NCBI GenBank assembly: GCA_963835085.1
Contig: CAWIED010000001.1
Span: 2,232,001 to 2,296,000 of the forward strand
Direction of reading: 5' to 3'
Length of the DNA stretch: 64,000 nt
Origin: JBDIAG01 sp963835085
Lineage (GTDB): Bacteria > Actinomycetota > Actinomycetes > Actinomycetales > CAWJMD01
Position numbers and translations under genes: made by a program. Numbering within the stretch: position 1 is the first letter of the stretch; each line of letters begins with the position of its first letter. This document shows, in pieces, positions 24,633 through 33,795 of this stretch. The notes beneath the pieces are model-generated. The model worked only from the letters and a program-made list of their open reading frames with translations. It ran no database searches and had not been told where the DNA came from.

Positions 24633-27600
24633 ATGCTCGAGTGGCCGGTTTTCCGGCAGTTCCGCTCCGGCGACTATCTCGGCCGCGGGCCGGCGGTCGC
24701 TTCGGCGCGTACCCGCTCTCAAGAATCGCGTAACGCCACCGCCGACCGCGTAGTGCAGAGCGTCTGCCCCTTCTGCGCCGTCGGCTGCGGGCAACGGGTG
24801 TACGTCACGGACGAGAAGGTCACCCAGATCGAAGGCGACCCGGACTCCCCGATCTCGCGCGGACGGCTGTGCCCGAAGGGCTCAGCCAGCGAACAGCTGG
24901 TGAACGCGCCAGGACGTCAGACCCGAGTGCTTTACCGCGCCCCGCGTTCTACCGAGTGGCAGCATCTCGACCGCGACACCGCCATCGAGATGATCGCCGA
25001 GCGCTTCGTCAAGTCCCGCCACAACTCCTGGCAAGACCGCGACCACGAGGGGCGCCTGCTGCGCCGCACGATGGGCATCGCGTCGTTGGGCGGCGCAACG
25101 CTCGACAACGAAGAGAACTATCTGATCAAGAAGCTCTTCACCTCCACGGGAGCCATTCAGATCGAGAACCAGGCCCGTATTTGACACTCCGCCACGGTTC
25201 CCAGTCTGGGAGCCTCGTTCGGGCGCGGCGGCGCCACCCAATCGCTGCAAGACATGGCCAACGCCGACTGCATCGTGCTTCAAGGTGGCAACATGGCCGA
25301 GGCACACCCGGTGGGATTCCAATGGGTGTCCGAGGCCAAGGCTCGCGGCGCGAAGATCATTCACGTCGACCCGCGCTTCACGCGCACTTCGGCCGTCGCC
25401 GATAAGCACATCCCGATTCGGGCCGGGTCCGACGTGGTGCTGCTCGGCGCCTTGATCAACTACGTCATCTCCCAAGAGCTGTGGTTCAAGGAGTACGTGC
25501 TCGCATATACGAACGCGGCGACCTTGGTGAACGACGATTTCCGCGACACCGAAGACCTGAACGGGCTGTTCTCTGGATTCGACCCCACCACGGGCAAGTA
25601 CGACATCAGTTCGTGGTCCTATGCCGACGCGGAAGGTGGCAAGATCCAGGGGCCAAGCGGCGACGGGGCGCCGGCGGATGGCACTCATCCGGCCACCGGT
25701 GACGCATCTGGCTCCGGCGGTCCGCCGCTGGAACATGCCGAGGTCACGCGGGACGAGACCTTGCAGCACCCTCGTTCGGTGTTCCAGATCCTCAAGCGGC
25801 ATTTCTCGCGGTATACGCCGGAAATGGTGACCGAACTCTGCGGGATCAGCCAGGATGACTTCCACTACCTGGCGCGCACCATCACCGAGAACTCCGGCCG
25901 CGAGCGCACCACCTGCTGGGGTTACGCCACCGGCTGGACGCAGCACACGCTCGGTGCACAGTTCATTCGTACCGCCGCCATCCTGCAGTTGCTGCTCGGC
26001 AACGTCGGGCGTCCCGGCAGCGGCATCATGGCACTGCGTGGGCATGCCAGCATTCAAGGCTCTACCGACATCCCCACCCTGTTCAACCTGCTGCCGGGTT
26101 ACCTGCCGATGCCCTCGGTCGGGCTGCACGACACCCTGCCCCAGTACCTCGAGGCCATCGGCTCCAAGAAGCAGAAGGGGTACTGGGCCAACGCCGATAC
26201 GTACTTCATCAGCCTGATGAAGTCGTATTACGGCGACGCCGCCCGCGAGGACAACAACTGGGCCTACGACTACCTGCCGCGGCTCTCCGGTCCGCACGGC
26301 ACATACCAGACCGCGATGGGCATGCTCGCCGACCAGGTCGAGGGTTATTTCGTGCTCGGTCAGAACCCCGCCGTCGGCTCGGCCAACGGCCGCATGCAAC
26401 GGCTCGCCATGGCACACCTGAAGTGGATGGTGGTGCGTGATCTCAACCTGATCGAGACCGCAACCTGGTGGAAGGACAGTCCCGAGATCGCCTCCGGTGA
26501 GCTGCGCACGGAGGACATCGAGACCGAGGTGTTCTTCATGCCGGCGGCGACCCATGTCGAGAAGGCGGGCACCTTCACCCAGACCCAGCGGTTGGTGCAA
26601 TGGCGACACCAAGCACTGCGGCCTCCGGGTGAGTGCCAAAGCGACTTGGACTTCTTCTACCAGCTCGGCCTGCGGATCCGTGAGCTGCTGGCCGATTCCA
26701 CCGATGACCGCGATCGTCCGGTGCTCGACATGACCTGGGAGTACCCGCTCGACGAGCACGGTGACCCCATCCCCGAGGCGGTGCTCAGGGAGATCAACGG
26801 CTACCAGCTCACCGGACCGGATGCCGGCAAGCTGCTGTCCAGCTATACCGAGTTGAAGGCTGACGGCACCACCTCCTGCGGATGCTGGATCTACGCCGGA
26901 GTCTTCGCCGACAACGTGAACAAGTCGGCCCGTCGAACCCCGCACGGCGGCGACAGCCTCACCCAGTCGGAGTGGGGTTGGGCCTGGCCGGCCGACCGGC
27001 GCATTCTCTACAACCGGGCTTCCGCCGACCCCGACGGCAAGCCGTGGAGCGAGCGCAAGAAATATGTCTGGTGGGACGAGGAGCAGGGTCGTTGGGTCGG
27101 TGACGATGTCCCCGACTTCCCCGTCGACCGGGCACCGCACAGCCGTCCCGACCCCAGCCTGGGCGGGCCGGCAGCGCTTGCGGGTGATGATCCCTTCATC
27201 ATGCAGTCGGACGGCAAGGGCTGGCTTTACGCCCCCAAGGGCCTCGTCGACGGCCCCTTGCCCGCGCACTACGAGCCGCAGGAGTCGCCCGTGCACAACA
27301 CGGTGTACCTCCAGCAGCAGAGCCCGACCCGGATGCTCTATCCGCGCACGGACAACCTCGACGCGCCCAGCTACGGGATGGCCGGATCGGACGTCTTCCC
27401 GTACGTGTTCACCACCTACCGGCTCACCGAGCACCACACGGCCGGCGGCATGAGCAGATGGCTGCCCTATCTGTCGGAGCTGCAGCCGGAGATGTTCTGC
27501 GAGGTGTCACCCGCGCTGGCGGCCGAGCGCGGCCTGGTCAACGACGGCTGGGCCACGATCGTCTCCCCGCGCGCGGTGATCGAGGCCAAGGTCCTGGTCA

Positions 27601-27956
27601 CCGACCGGATGACGCCGCTGACGATCAACGGCCGGGTCGTGCATCAGGTGGGCCTGCCCTACCACTGGGGTGTCGGCGATCATGCGATCGTGACCGGCGA
27701 CGCGGCCAACGACCTGATCGGGGTCGCGCTCGACCCGAACACCCAGATCCAGGAGTCTAAGGTCGCCTCCTGCGATCTCATCGCGGGGCGCCGGCCGCGT
27801 GGTGCTGCATCCATCAGCCTGCTAGAGGAGTACAACAAGCGGGCGGGTACGACGGTGGAGACGGACAACCAACGGATCACCGATCCGGAGGCGGAGTTGA
27901 CGGATACTTCGCCTGGAAGCACGACCCCCGACGATGAAGGCTGGACACGATGGTGA
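24633..27956 (+). CDS. fdhA: formate dehydrogenase catalytic subunit, selenocysteine at codon 184
   Basis: A 1107-residue molybdopterin/tungsten enzyme oxidising formate to CO2. The N-terminus carries one 4Fe-4S site (CPFCAVGCG ... LCPKGS). An in-frame TGA at 25182-25184 falls in ENQARI-U-HSATVPSLG, exactly the active-site selenocysteine position of FDH-N/FDH-O enzymes; reading continues in the same frame to 27956. A SECIS-like hairpin follows at the standard distance. The C-terminal Molydop_binding domain ends near GRRPRGAASISLL. No twin-arginine signal is present, so the subunit should stay on the cytoplasmic side. The ATG at 24633 has GGAAGG six bases upstream. The gene overlaps fdhB by seven bases. 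Automated callers will tend to split this gene at the TGA. Confidence 0.95.
25182..25214 (+). promoter_or_regulatory. bacterial SECIS element of fdhA
   Basis: Eleven bases after the UGA, GGTTCCC (25196-25202) pairs with GGGAGCC (25208-25214) around a loop AGTCT. E. coli fdhF has the same 11-base distance and an apical GGTTGC-AGGTCT-GCACC hairpin, so both spacing and the GU-containing loop agree. It should recruit SelB with selenocysteyl-tRNA. Confidence 0.85.
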
Positions 27957-29035
27957 GTGCTGCGGGCGCCCCGGCTCCGAAGATCGCCTCAAGCGATCAG
28001 CCACATCACGACCACCACGGCACGGGGATGCTCGGGCATCAGCTGGCTGGCCCGACCGACCCGTCGGCGGACGCGCACTGGCAGATCCACAAGCCTCGCA
28101 AGGGATTCTTCACCGACACCTCGATCTGCATCGGCTGCAAGGCGTGTGAGGTCGCATGCAAGGAGTGGAACCGCAACCCGCGCGACGGCGACCTTGAGCT
28201 CACCGGCATGTCGTACGACAACACGGTGGCACTCGGGGCCAGCACGTGGCGACATGTCGCGTTCATCGAACAAGACAAGGAACGGATCAACGTCGCTCGC
28301 GAGTCGGGCCGCAAGCTGATCGATCTGGGCATGCCCAAGATCGGAGCACCCGCCAAGGAGTCGTCCACGCCGACGGCCGTCGATACCACTCCACCCGACA
28401 CGCCGGAGTTCCGGTGGCTGATGGCCTCCGACGTCTGCAAGCACTGCACGCACGCCGGCTGCCTCGACGTATGCCCGACCGGTGCTCTGATGCGAACCGA
28501 GTTCGGCACCGTGGTGGTGCAGGCAGACGTGTGCAACGGCTGCGGCACCTGTGTCGCCGGTTGCCCGTTCGGCGTGGTGGAGCGTCGCAGTGACGGCACC
28601 GCCGCCCCCACCACCGGTCGGGGCGAGAAGAAGGGCGAACAGCCGGACGTGCCCAAGCGCGGCGTCGCCCAGAAGTGCACCCTGTGCTACGACCGTCTGA
28701 TCGACGACGAGACGCCGGCCTGCGCCAAGACCTGTCCCACCACGTCGATCAAGTTCGGCAATCATGTCGACCTGGTAGACAAAGCCCGCGAACGGGTGGC
28801 GGAGTTGCATGCCCAGGGGCTCACCGAGGCTCGGTTGTACGGCGCCAACGAGCTGGACGGCGTGGGCGGCACGGGTGCGATGTTCCTGCTGCTCGATGAG
28901 CCGGAGGTCTATGGCCTGCCGCCGGATCCACGGGTGCCCACTGCCGATCTGCCGGTGATGTTCAAGCGGGCCGGTCTCGCGTGCGCGGGCATGCTCGCCG
29001 CCGCGACCCTCGCGTTCCTGGGGGCCCGTCGGTGA
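27950..29035 (+). CDS. fdhB: formate dehydrogenase iron-sulfur subunit
   Basis: A 361-residue electron-transfer subunit with four ferredoxin-like 4Fe-4S motifs: ICIGCKACEVACKEW, VCKHCTHAGCLDVCPTGAL, VCNGCGTCVAGCPFG and KCTLCYDRLIDDETPACAKTCP. A single hydrophobic helix near the C-terminus (LACAGMLAAATLAFLGARR) matches the membrane anchor of FdnH/FdoH. The first ~50 residues are a His-rich, poorly conserved leader. It should carry electrons from FdhA to the membrane partner encoded next. Its start overlaps fdhA by seven bases, and its stop overlaps the next gene by four. Confidence 0.94.
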   Translation: MVSAAGAPAPKIASSDQPHHDHHGTGMLGHQLAGPTDPSADAHWQIHKPRKGFFTDTSICIGCKACEVACKEWNRNPRDGDLELTGMSYDNTVALGASTWRHVAFIEQDKERINVARESGRKLIDLGMPKIGAPAKESSTPTAVDTTPPDTPEFRWLMASDVCKHCTHAGCLDVCPTGALMRTEFGTVVVQADVCNGCGTCVAGCPFGVVERRSDGTAAPTTGRGEKKGEQPDVPKRGVAQKCTLCYDRLIDDETPACAKTCPTTSIKFGNHVDLVDKARERVAELHAQGLTEARLYGANELDGVGGTGAMFLLLDEPEVYGLPPDPRVPTADLPVMFKRAGLACAGMLAAATLAFLGARR

Positions 29036-30126
29036 CCAACTCCGAATTCGATCAGTTCCGGCCACCGGAGCCGCCGCGCAAGCGCCGGTTCGGACGGGTG
29101 CGCCCCCGAAAGCGCACCCCCGAAGGCCCCGGCGACGGCTCGAACGAGATGCTCATGGTGCCCGAGGCCGAGTTCACCTCGTACTACGGCCACAGCGTGG
29201 TCAAGCCGCCGCCGTGGGGCCACGAGGTGGCGGCCTATCTGTTCCTCGGTGGAGTGGCCGGCGGCTCCGGACTGCTGGCGCTGGGCGCGCAGTTGACCGG
29301 GCGTGACCTGTTGCGTCGCAATGCTCGCCTCGGTGCGATGGCCGCGGTAGGGCTCGGCGGCGTCGCGCTGGTCATGGACCTCGGCCGGCCCGACCGGTTC
29401 TACAACATGTTGCGCACGATCAAGCTGACGTCGCCGATGAGTCTCGGATCGTGGATCCTGAGCGCTTACGCCGGTGGTCTTGCGGTGACAGTGGGCGCTG
29501 AGGTCGACCGACTGCTGGGCGAGCGTCTGCCGCTCGGTCCCTTGCGTACCGTGCTCCAGTGGATCGAAGGGCCTGCCGGCTGGGAGGCCGCCCTGTTCGC
29601 GACGCCGCTCGCCTCGTATACGGCCGTGCTGTTGTCCGACACGGCGAACCCCACCTGGAACGCCGCCCACCGCGACCTGCCGTTCGTGTTCGTCAGTTCC
29701 GCGAGCCTGGCTGCCAGCGGGCTGGCCATGGTGACGACGCCGGTGAGCCAGACCGGCCCGGCCCGCGCCCTCGCGGTGATGGGCGTGATCGGCGACATCA
29801 GCGCCATGAAGTATATGGAAAGCCGGATGGACCCGATCACGGTGGAGCCGTTGCACCATGGGCATCCCGGTGAGATGTTGCGCTGGAGCGAGCGGCTGGC
29901 CGTCGTCGGTGGCCTGGGTGCGTTGTTCTTGGGCAAGAACCGTCTGGCCGCTGCCGTTTCGGGCCTGGCCTTGATGAGCGCCTCCGCGCTCACCCGGTTC
30001 GGGGTCTTCGAAGCAGGCATCGAGTCGACCAAGGATCCGCGGTACACGATCGAACCGCAACGACGTCGGCTCGCCGCGCGGCGAGCGGCGGGCATCACCG
30101 ACGACTCCATCACGACGGCAGACTGA
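29032..30126 (+). CDS. NrfD/PsrC-type membrane anchor of the formate dehydrogenase
   Basis: A 364-residue polytopic protein with about eight membrane helices after a ~55-residue basic, Pro/Arg-rich cytoplasmic leader. The WGHEVAAYLFLGGVAGGSGLLALGA stretch and the DLGRPDRFYNML motif are typical of the NrfD/polysulfide-reductase C family, which here replaces the cytochrome b subunit FdnI. It should pass electrons to the quinone pool. GTG start at 29032 overlaps the fdhB stop (GTGA). A hairpin at 30204 ends the operon. No haem-binding histidine pattern of FdnI is expected in this family. Confidence 0.9.
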   Translation: MTNSEFDQFRPPEPPRKRRFGRVRPRKRTPEGPGDGSNEMLMVPEAEFTSYYGHSVVKPPPWGHEVAAYLFLGGVAGGSGLLALGAQLTGRDLLRRNARLGAMAAVGLGGVALVMDLGRPDRFYNMLRTIKLTSPMSLGSWILSAYAGGLAVTVGAEVDRLLGERLPLGPLRTVLQWIEGPAGWEAALFATPLASYTAVLLSDTANPTWNAAHRDLPFVFVSSASLAASGLAMVTTPVSQTGPARALAVMGVIGDISAMKYMESRMDPITVEPLHHGHPGEMLRWSERLAVVGGLGALFLGKNRLAAAVSGLALMSASALTRFGVFEAGIESTKDPRYTIEPQRRRLAARRAAGITDDSITTAD

Positions 30127-30203
30127 GCGACCGTACATCAAGCCGGCATCGTCGGCCGAGGTCGACTGCCGGAACTTCCTTCACGCCCGGGACGAGCACG
30201 CCA

Positions 30204-30238
30204 AGAAGGGGGCCGACCATGATGGTCGGCCCCCTTCT
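30204..30238. terminator. hairpin after the formate dehydrogenase operon
   Basis: AGAAGGGGGCCGACCAT is followed, after one G, by its exact complement: a 17-bp perfect inverted repeat with the same core as the hairpin at 23202. It stands between nrfD and the converging phasin-like gene and probably terminates both. Confidence 0.7.
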
Positions 30239-30319
30239 GGTGGGCACGCTCTCAGCAGTGCAGCTGATTCGACAGAACGCCCGATTGATTCAACAGAACA
30301 CCCGGTCGCGGATGGTCAG

Positions 30320-30607
30320 TCAGGCCTTCTTGCTCAGGTGCGACACCACAGCGTTGTGAAAGTCCTGGCCGATCTTCGTCCACGCCTCGGTGGCCGAGAC
30401 GAGGTACGCCTTGACCTCCTCGGGGGTGCCGAAGAACTCGTACGCCGGCTTGAGCGCCTCCTGCACCTGCTCGGGCACCTCAACCTCGGGAGCCACCGGC
30501 ACACTGCCCAACGACTCCAGCATCTTCAAGAACGCGTCCTGCGACTGCTTCACAGCCGCAACCTGCTGCTCCTGAACCTTGCTGGCCAACTCCACGAACT
30601 GCGACAT
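30320..30607 (-). CDS. small phasin-like protein
   Basis: A 95-residue, largely helical, amphipathic protein (SQFVELASKVQEQQVAAVKQ ... WTKIGQDFHNAVVSHL) of the kind that coats polyhydroxyalkanoate granules; a proline/valine hinge (PVAPEVEVPEQ) separates two helices. Size and helix pattern fit actinobacterial phasin-related proteins, but no catalytic or highly diagnostic motif exists, so the label is structural. A very strong GAGGAG site precedes the ATG and a promoter-like region (TATCT near 30655-30662 on the minus strand) lies upstream, suggesting high expression. No PHA synthase gene is in the window. Confidence 0.6.
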   Translation of the reverse strand: MSQFVELASKVQEQQVAAVKQSQDAFLKMLESLGSVPVAPEVEVPEQVQEALKPAYEFFGTPEEVKAYLVSATEAWTKIGQDFHNAVVSHLSKKA

Positions 30608-30738
30608 GATGTGTCTCCTCTTCGATGTGATGGGGGCTTTCGATCAACCCGACACAGATAACTATGCCACATGCTTGATTGATTTACCAAGCACTCAGGT
30701 GGTGACCTGCATCACAGAATCTACGTTAAGGCCGGCCC

Positions 30739-31950
30739 TCAGCGCCCCTCGAGCGCTGCCTCGAGATCGGCGATCAGGTCGTCAGCATCCTCGATGCCCA
30801 CCGACAAGCGCACGAGGTCTGCAGGCACCTCCAGAGCCGACCCGGCCACAGAGGCGTGGGTCATCCGGCCGGGATGTTCGATGAGCGACTCCACCCCGCC
30901 CAACGACTCGGCGAGGGTGAAGACCCTCGTGGCGGCGCACACGGCCAGGGCCGTGGCCTCGTCCGGCACCCGGAACGACACCATGCCGCCGAACCGGCGC
31001 ATCTGATGAGCTGCCACCTCGTGCCCCGGGTGATTGGGCAGGCCCGGATAGAGCACCGTGTGCACCCGCGGATGGGCGCTCAGGAACTCCACGATGGCCT
31101 CGGCGTTGTCACAATGCCGATCCATCCGCACCGCCAGCGTCTTCAGCCCACGCAACGTCAGCCAGGCGTCGAACGGGCCGGCCACCGCACCCATCGCGTT
31201 CTGGTGAAAGGCGATTCCGTCGGCGAGCGGCTCCCCCGACCCCGGCACCTGCGTGCCCTCGCCCACCACTACCGCGCCCCCGACGACGTCGGAATGCCCA
31301 CCGCAGTACTTGGTGGTGGAGTGCACCACCAAGTCGGCGCCAAGGGCCAATGGACTCTGCAGATAGGGGGTGGCGAACGTGTTGTCCACCGCGAGCAGGG
31401 CGCCCGTCTCGTGGGCCAGCGCGGCCAACTCCCCGATGTCCGAGATGTTGAGCAGCGGATTGGTGGGGGTCTCACACCAGATCAGTCGCGTCTGCCCCGG
31501 CCGCACAGCAGCTCGGACCGCAGCCAGGTCGTCCAGGGCGACCGGGGTGTACTCCACACCCCATTTCGCGGCGACCTTGTCGACCAAGCGAAAAGTGCCG
31601 CCATAGGCGTCGTTCGGCAACAGCAGATGATCGCCGGGCCCGAGAACCGTTCGCAACACGGTGTCTTCGGCCGCCAGACCGGAGGCGAACGCGAATCCCG
31701 CCGTTCCACCCTCCAGCGCAGACAGACACTCCTGCAGCGCATCTCGGGTCGGATTGGCCGAGCGTGAGTACTCGTAGCCGGCCCGCAACCCGCCGACGCC
31801 GTCCTGGGCGAACGTCGAGCTCTGGTAGATCGGCGGAATGACCGCGCCGGTCACCGGGTCGGGCTCAGAACCTGCATGAATGGCCTTGGTGGCGAACCCA
31901 CTCTTCTCGAGACGCGCCGCGGCCTCGCTTCGATTCATGGCCGCACTCAT
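30739..31950 (-). CDS. metB: cystathionine gamma-synthase / gamma-lyase
   Basis: A 403-residue PLP enzyme of the Cys/Met metabolism family. The substrate loop YEYSRSANPTRDALQECLSALEGG, the PLP-phosphate contact FASGLAAEDTVLR and the lysine motif VVHSTTKYCGGHSDVVGG are all present. The ATG overlaps the stop of the cystathionine beta-synthase gene by four bases. Coupled to cbs, it most likely works as cystathionine gamma-lyase in reverse transsulfuration (homocysteine to cysteine), although the sequence cannot exclude gamma-synthase activity. A second ATG four codons in is also possible. Confidence 0.9.
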   Translation of the reverse strand: MSAAMNRSEAAARLEKSGFATKAIHAGSEPDPVTGAVIPPIYQSSTFAQDGVGGLRAGYEYSRSANPTRDALQECLSALEGGTAGFAFASGLAAEDTVLRTVLGPGDHLLLPNDAYGGTFRLVDKVAAKWGVEYTPVALDDLAAVRAAVRPGQTRLIWCETPTNPLLNISDIGELAALAHETGALLAVDNTFATPYLQSPLALGADLVVHSTTKYCGGHSDVVGGAVVVGEGTQVPGSGEPLADGIAFHQNAMGAVAGPFDAWLTLRGLKTLAVRMDRHCDNAEAIVEFLSAHPRVHTVLYPGLPNHPGHEVAAHQMRRFGGMVSFRVPDEATALAVCAATRVFTLAESLGGVESLIEHPGRMTHASVAGSALEVPADLVRLSVGIEDADDLIADLEAALEGR

Positions 31951-33323
31951 CGGGCCAGGAATCCCAGCAGATCGGCCCGGGTCAGCACTCCTACGGGTTT
32001 GCCTTCCATCACCACCATCACCGCGTCGCCCTTTTCGAGCTCGCGCCGGGCAACGTCGATCGGCTCACCGCCACCCACCAGCGGCAGAGGTGCGGCCATG
32101 TGCCGGCCAACCGGGTCGGCAAGGGTGCCACGACCGGCGAAGACGGCGTCCAACAGGTCTCGCTCGCTCACCGAGCCGGCAACCTCGCCCGCCACCACGG
32201 GCGGCTCCGCGTTGACCACGGGCATCTGAGACACCCCGTATTCGTGCATGATCTCGATGGCGTCGCGCACCGTCTCACTAGGATGCGTGTGCACGAGGTC
32301 GGGCAACAGACCCGACTTACGACGCAGCACGTCGGCGACGGTGGTGGTGCCCGCCGGTCGGGTGAAGCCGTACGACGACATCCAGTCGTCGTTGAAGATC
32401 TTGGTGAGGTAACCGCGGCCGGAGTCGGGCAGCAGCACGACCACGAGATCGTCGGGGCCGAGATCGCGGGCAACCTCTAGCGCCGCCACCACGGCCATGC
32501 CGCACGAGCCGCCCACGAGCAGCCCTTCTTCGAGGGCGAGCCGGCGAGTCATCGCGAACGAGTCGTGGTCGGAGACGGCCACGATCCGGTCGGGCACCGA
32601 GGGATCGTAGGCCGACGGCCAGAAGTCCTCCCCCACCCCCTCCACGAGGTAGGGACGGCCGGTGCCGCCGGAGTAGACCGAGCCCTCCGGGTCGGCGCCC
32701 ACTATCACGACCGGGCCCGACGCCCGGCTCGCCGAGACCTCCTTGAGGTAGCGACCGGTACCCGTGATGGTGCCTCCGGTGCCGATACCCGCCACGAAGT
32801 GGGTGAGCCGGCCGTCGGTGTCGGCCCAGATCTCTGGTCCGGTGGATTCGTAGTGGCTGGCGGGGCCGTTGGGGTTGGAGTACTGGTCGGGCTTCCAGGC
32901 TCCGGGGGTCTCCCGGACGAGCCGGTCAGAGGTGGAGTAGTACGAGTCGGGATGGTCGGGCGGTACCGCAGTGGGGCACACCACCACCTGAGCTCCATAC
33001 GCGCGCAATACGTTTCGCTTGTCTTCGCTGACCTTGTCCGGGCAGACGAAGATGCACGAGTAGCCCCGTTGCTGCGCCACGAGGGCAAGCCCGACGCCGG
33101 TGTTGCCCGAGGTGGGTTCCACGATGGCGCCACCCGGCTGCAGCGCCCCTGACCGCTCTGCTGCATCGACCATCTTGATCGCGATCCGGTCTTTCACCGA
33201 CCCGCCGGGATTCAGGTACTCGACTTTGGCCAGGATGGTGGGCGCGACCCCCTCGCACACCTTCTTCAGGCGAACGAGTGGAGTGTCACCGATGAGCTCC
33301 AAGACGCTGTTGGCGTACTTCAT
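31947..33323 (-). CDS. cbs: cystathionine beta-synthase
   Basis: Condenses homocysteine with serine to cystathionine. The 458-residue protein has the fold II PLP domain (ELIGDTPLVRL, Lys44 in GGSVKDRIAIK, EPTSGNTGVGLAL, GTGGTITGTGRYL) and a C-terminal pair of CBS motifs (~residues 330-458) as in mammalian and mycobacterial enzymes; no haem-binding N-terminal extension is present. The ATG at 33323 is selected because GAGAGG lies nine bases before it and the conserved sequence starts at once; an open frame extends nine codons further. Forms an operon with the downstream gamma-lyase/synthase gene. Confidence 0.94.
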   Translation of the reverse strand: MKYANSVLELIGDTPLVRLKKVCEGVAPTILAKVEYLNPGGSVKDRIAIKMVDAAERSGALQPGGAIVEPTSGNTGVGLALVAQQRGYSCIFVCPDKVSEDKRNVLRAYGAQVVVCPTAVPPDHPDSYYSTSDRLVRETPGAWKPDQYSNPNGPASHYESTGPEIWADTDGRLTHFVAGIGTGGTITGTGRYLKEVSASRASGPVVIVGADPEGSVYSGGTGRPYLVEGVGEDFWPSAYDPSVPDRIVAVSDHDSFAMTRRLALEEGLLVGGSCGMAVVAALEVARDLGPDDLVVVLLPDSGRGYLTKIFNDDWMSSYGFTRPAGTTTVADVLRRKSGLLPDLVHTHPSETVRDAIEIMHEYGVSQMPVVNAEPPVVAGEVAGSVSERDLLDAVFAGRGTLADPVGRHMAAPLPLVGGGEPIDVARRELEKGDAVMVVMEGKPVGVLTRADLLGFLAR

Positions 33324-33336
33324 AACCGCCATCCTC

Positions 33337-33795
33337 TCAAATGAGACCATCCGAATTGTCGCTCACGTCACCTCGCTGCCGGCGCGCCCACGCGATGATG
33401 AACGGCAGGTCGAGTCCGTAGTCGGGCCGGCGCGACTCGCGGCTCGTCAACGGCGCCTGGCCGTCGGGAGGCTTCTGGCTGTTCAGGGCTTTCTGGCTGC
33501 TCAGCGCTTCCTGACTGTTCAGATAGGCCTGCAGGTTGTCGGCTCCCCGGCCGAACAACCGCACTGCTCCCACCGCGTTTCCGCGAGCCGCGTGGGTCAG
33601 GCCGACGCACACCTGGGCCAGGCCCTGCCATAGAGCGCGCTCGTCGTCCGGTCCGGCCTTCCAGCGGGCCTCCATCACCTCGTGAGCCGCGAACGGGCGA
33701 CCCAGCGCCAACAGCCGCCTGGCTTCGGCCACCGTCTCCAGCGGCTCGAGCGGCTCCTCCGAGACCGGCTCCACACCTGCAGCTCCATAGGGCAA
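33337..33795 (-). CDS. DUF309 family protein
   Basis: A 152-residue helical protein with the DUF309 core (RPFAAHEVMEARWKAGPDDERALWQGLAQVCVGLTHAARGN), then a Gln/Ser/Lys repeat-like linker (NSQEALSSQKALNSQK) that is not typical of the family. The only usable start is a TTG at 33795, yet sequence upstream of it continues in frame as RDRDESGRARQQRPRDALGRP, which resembles the conserved N-terminus of actinobacterial homologues as I recall them; a TAG closes the frame further up and no ATG, GTG or TTG lies between. The function of DUF309 is unknown. It is 13 bases upstream of cbs in the same direction. Confidence 0.75.
   Translation of the reverse strand: MPYGAAGVEPVSEEPLEPLETVAEARRLLALGRPFAAHEVMEARWKAGPDDERALWQGLAQVCVGLTHAARGNAVGAVRLFGRGADNLQAYLNSQEALSSQKALNSQKPPDGQAPLTSRESRRPDYGLDLPFIIAWARRQRGDVSDNSDGLI

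Larger units (their letters stand above)
30200..30700. repeat. direct repeat, copy 2 (intact phasin locus)
   Basis: Complete version of the unit seen shortened at 23195-23505: hairpin, CAGAACRCCC words (about 30270-30303), phasin-like gene, GAAGAGGAGAC ribosome-binding site and promoter region containing GCTTGGTAAATCAATCAAGC, itself a 5-bp inverted repeat (GCTTG/CAAGC). Same orientation as copy 1, about 7 kb away. Confidence 0.8.

Noticed and set aside
24882..27437. Long open frame antisense to fdhA
   Set aside because: fdhA is unambiguous by motifs; the antisense translation has no recognisable domain and no start signals.
25254..27956. A separate gene starting at the ATG at 25254
   Set aside because: It is the same frame as the upstream part, has no ribosome-binding site, and the TGA between them is at the selenocysteine position with a SECIS hairpin.
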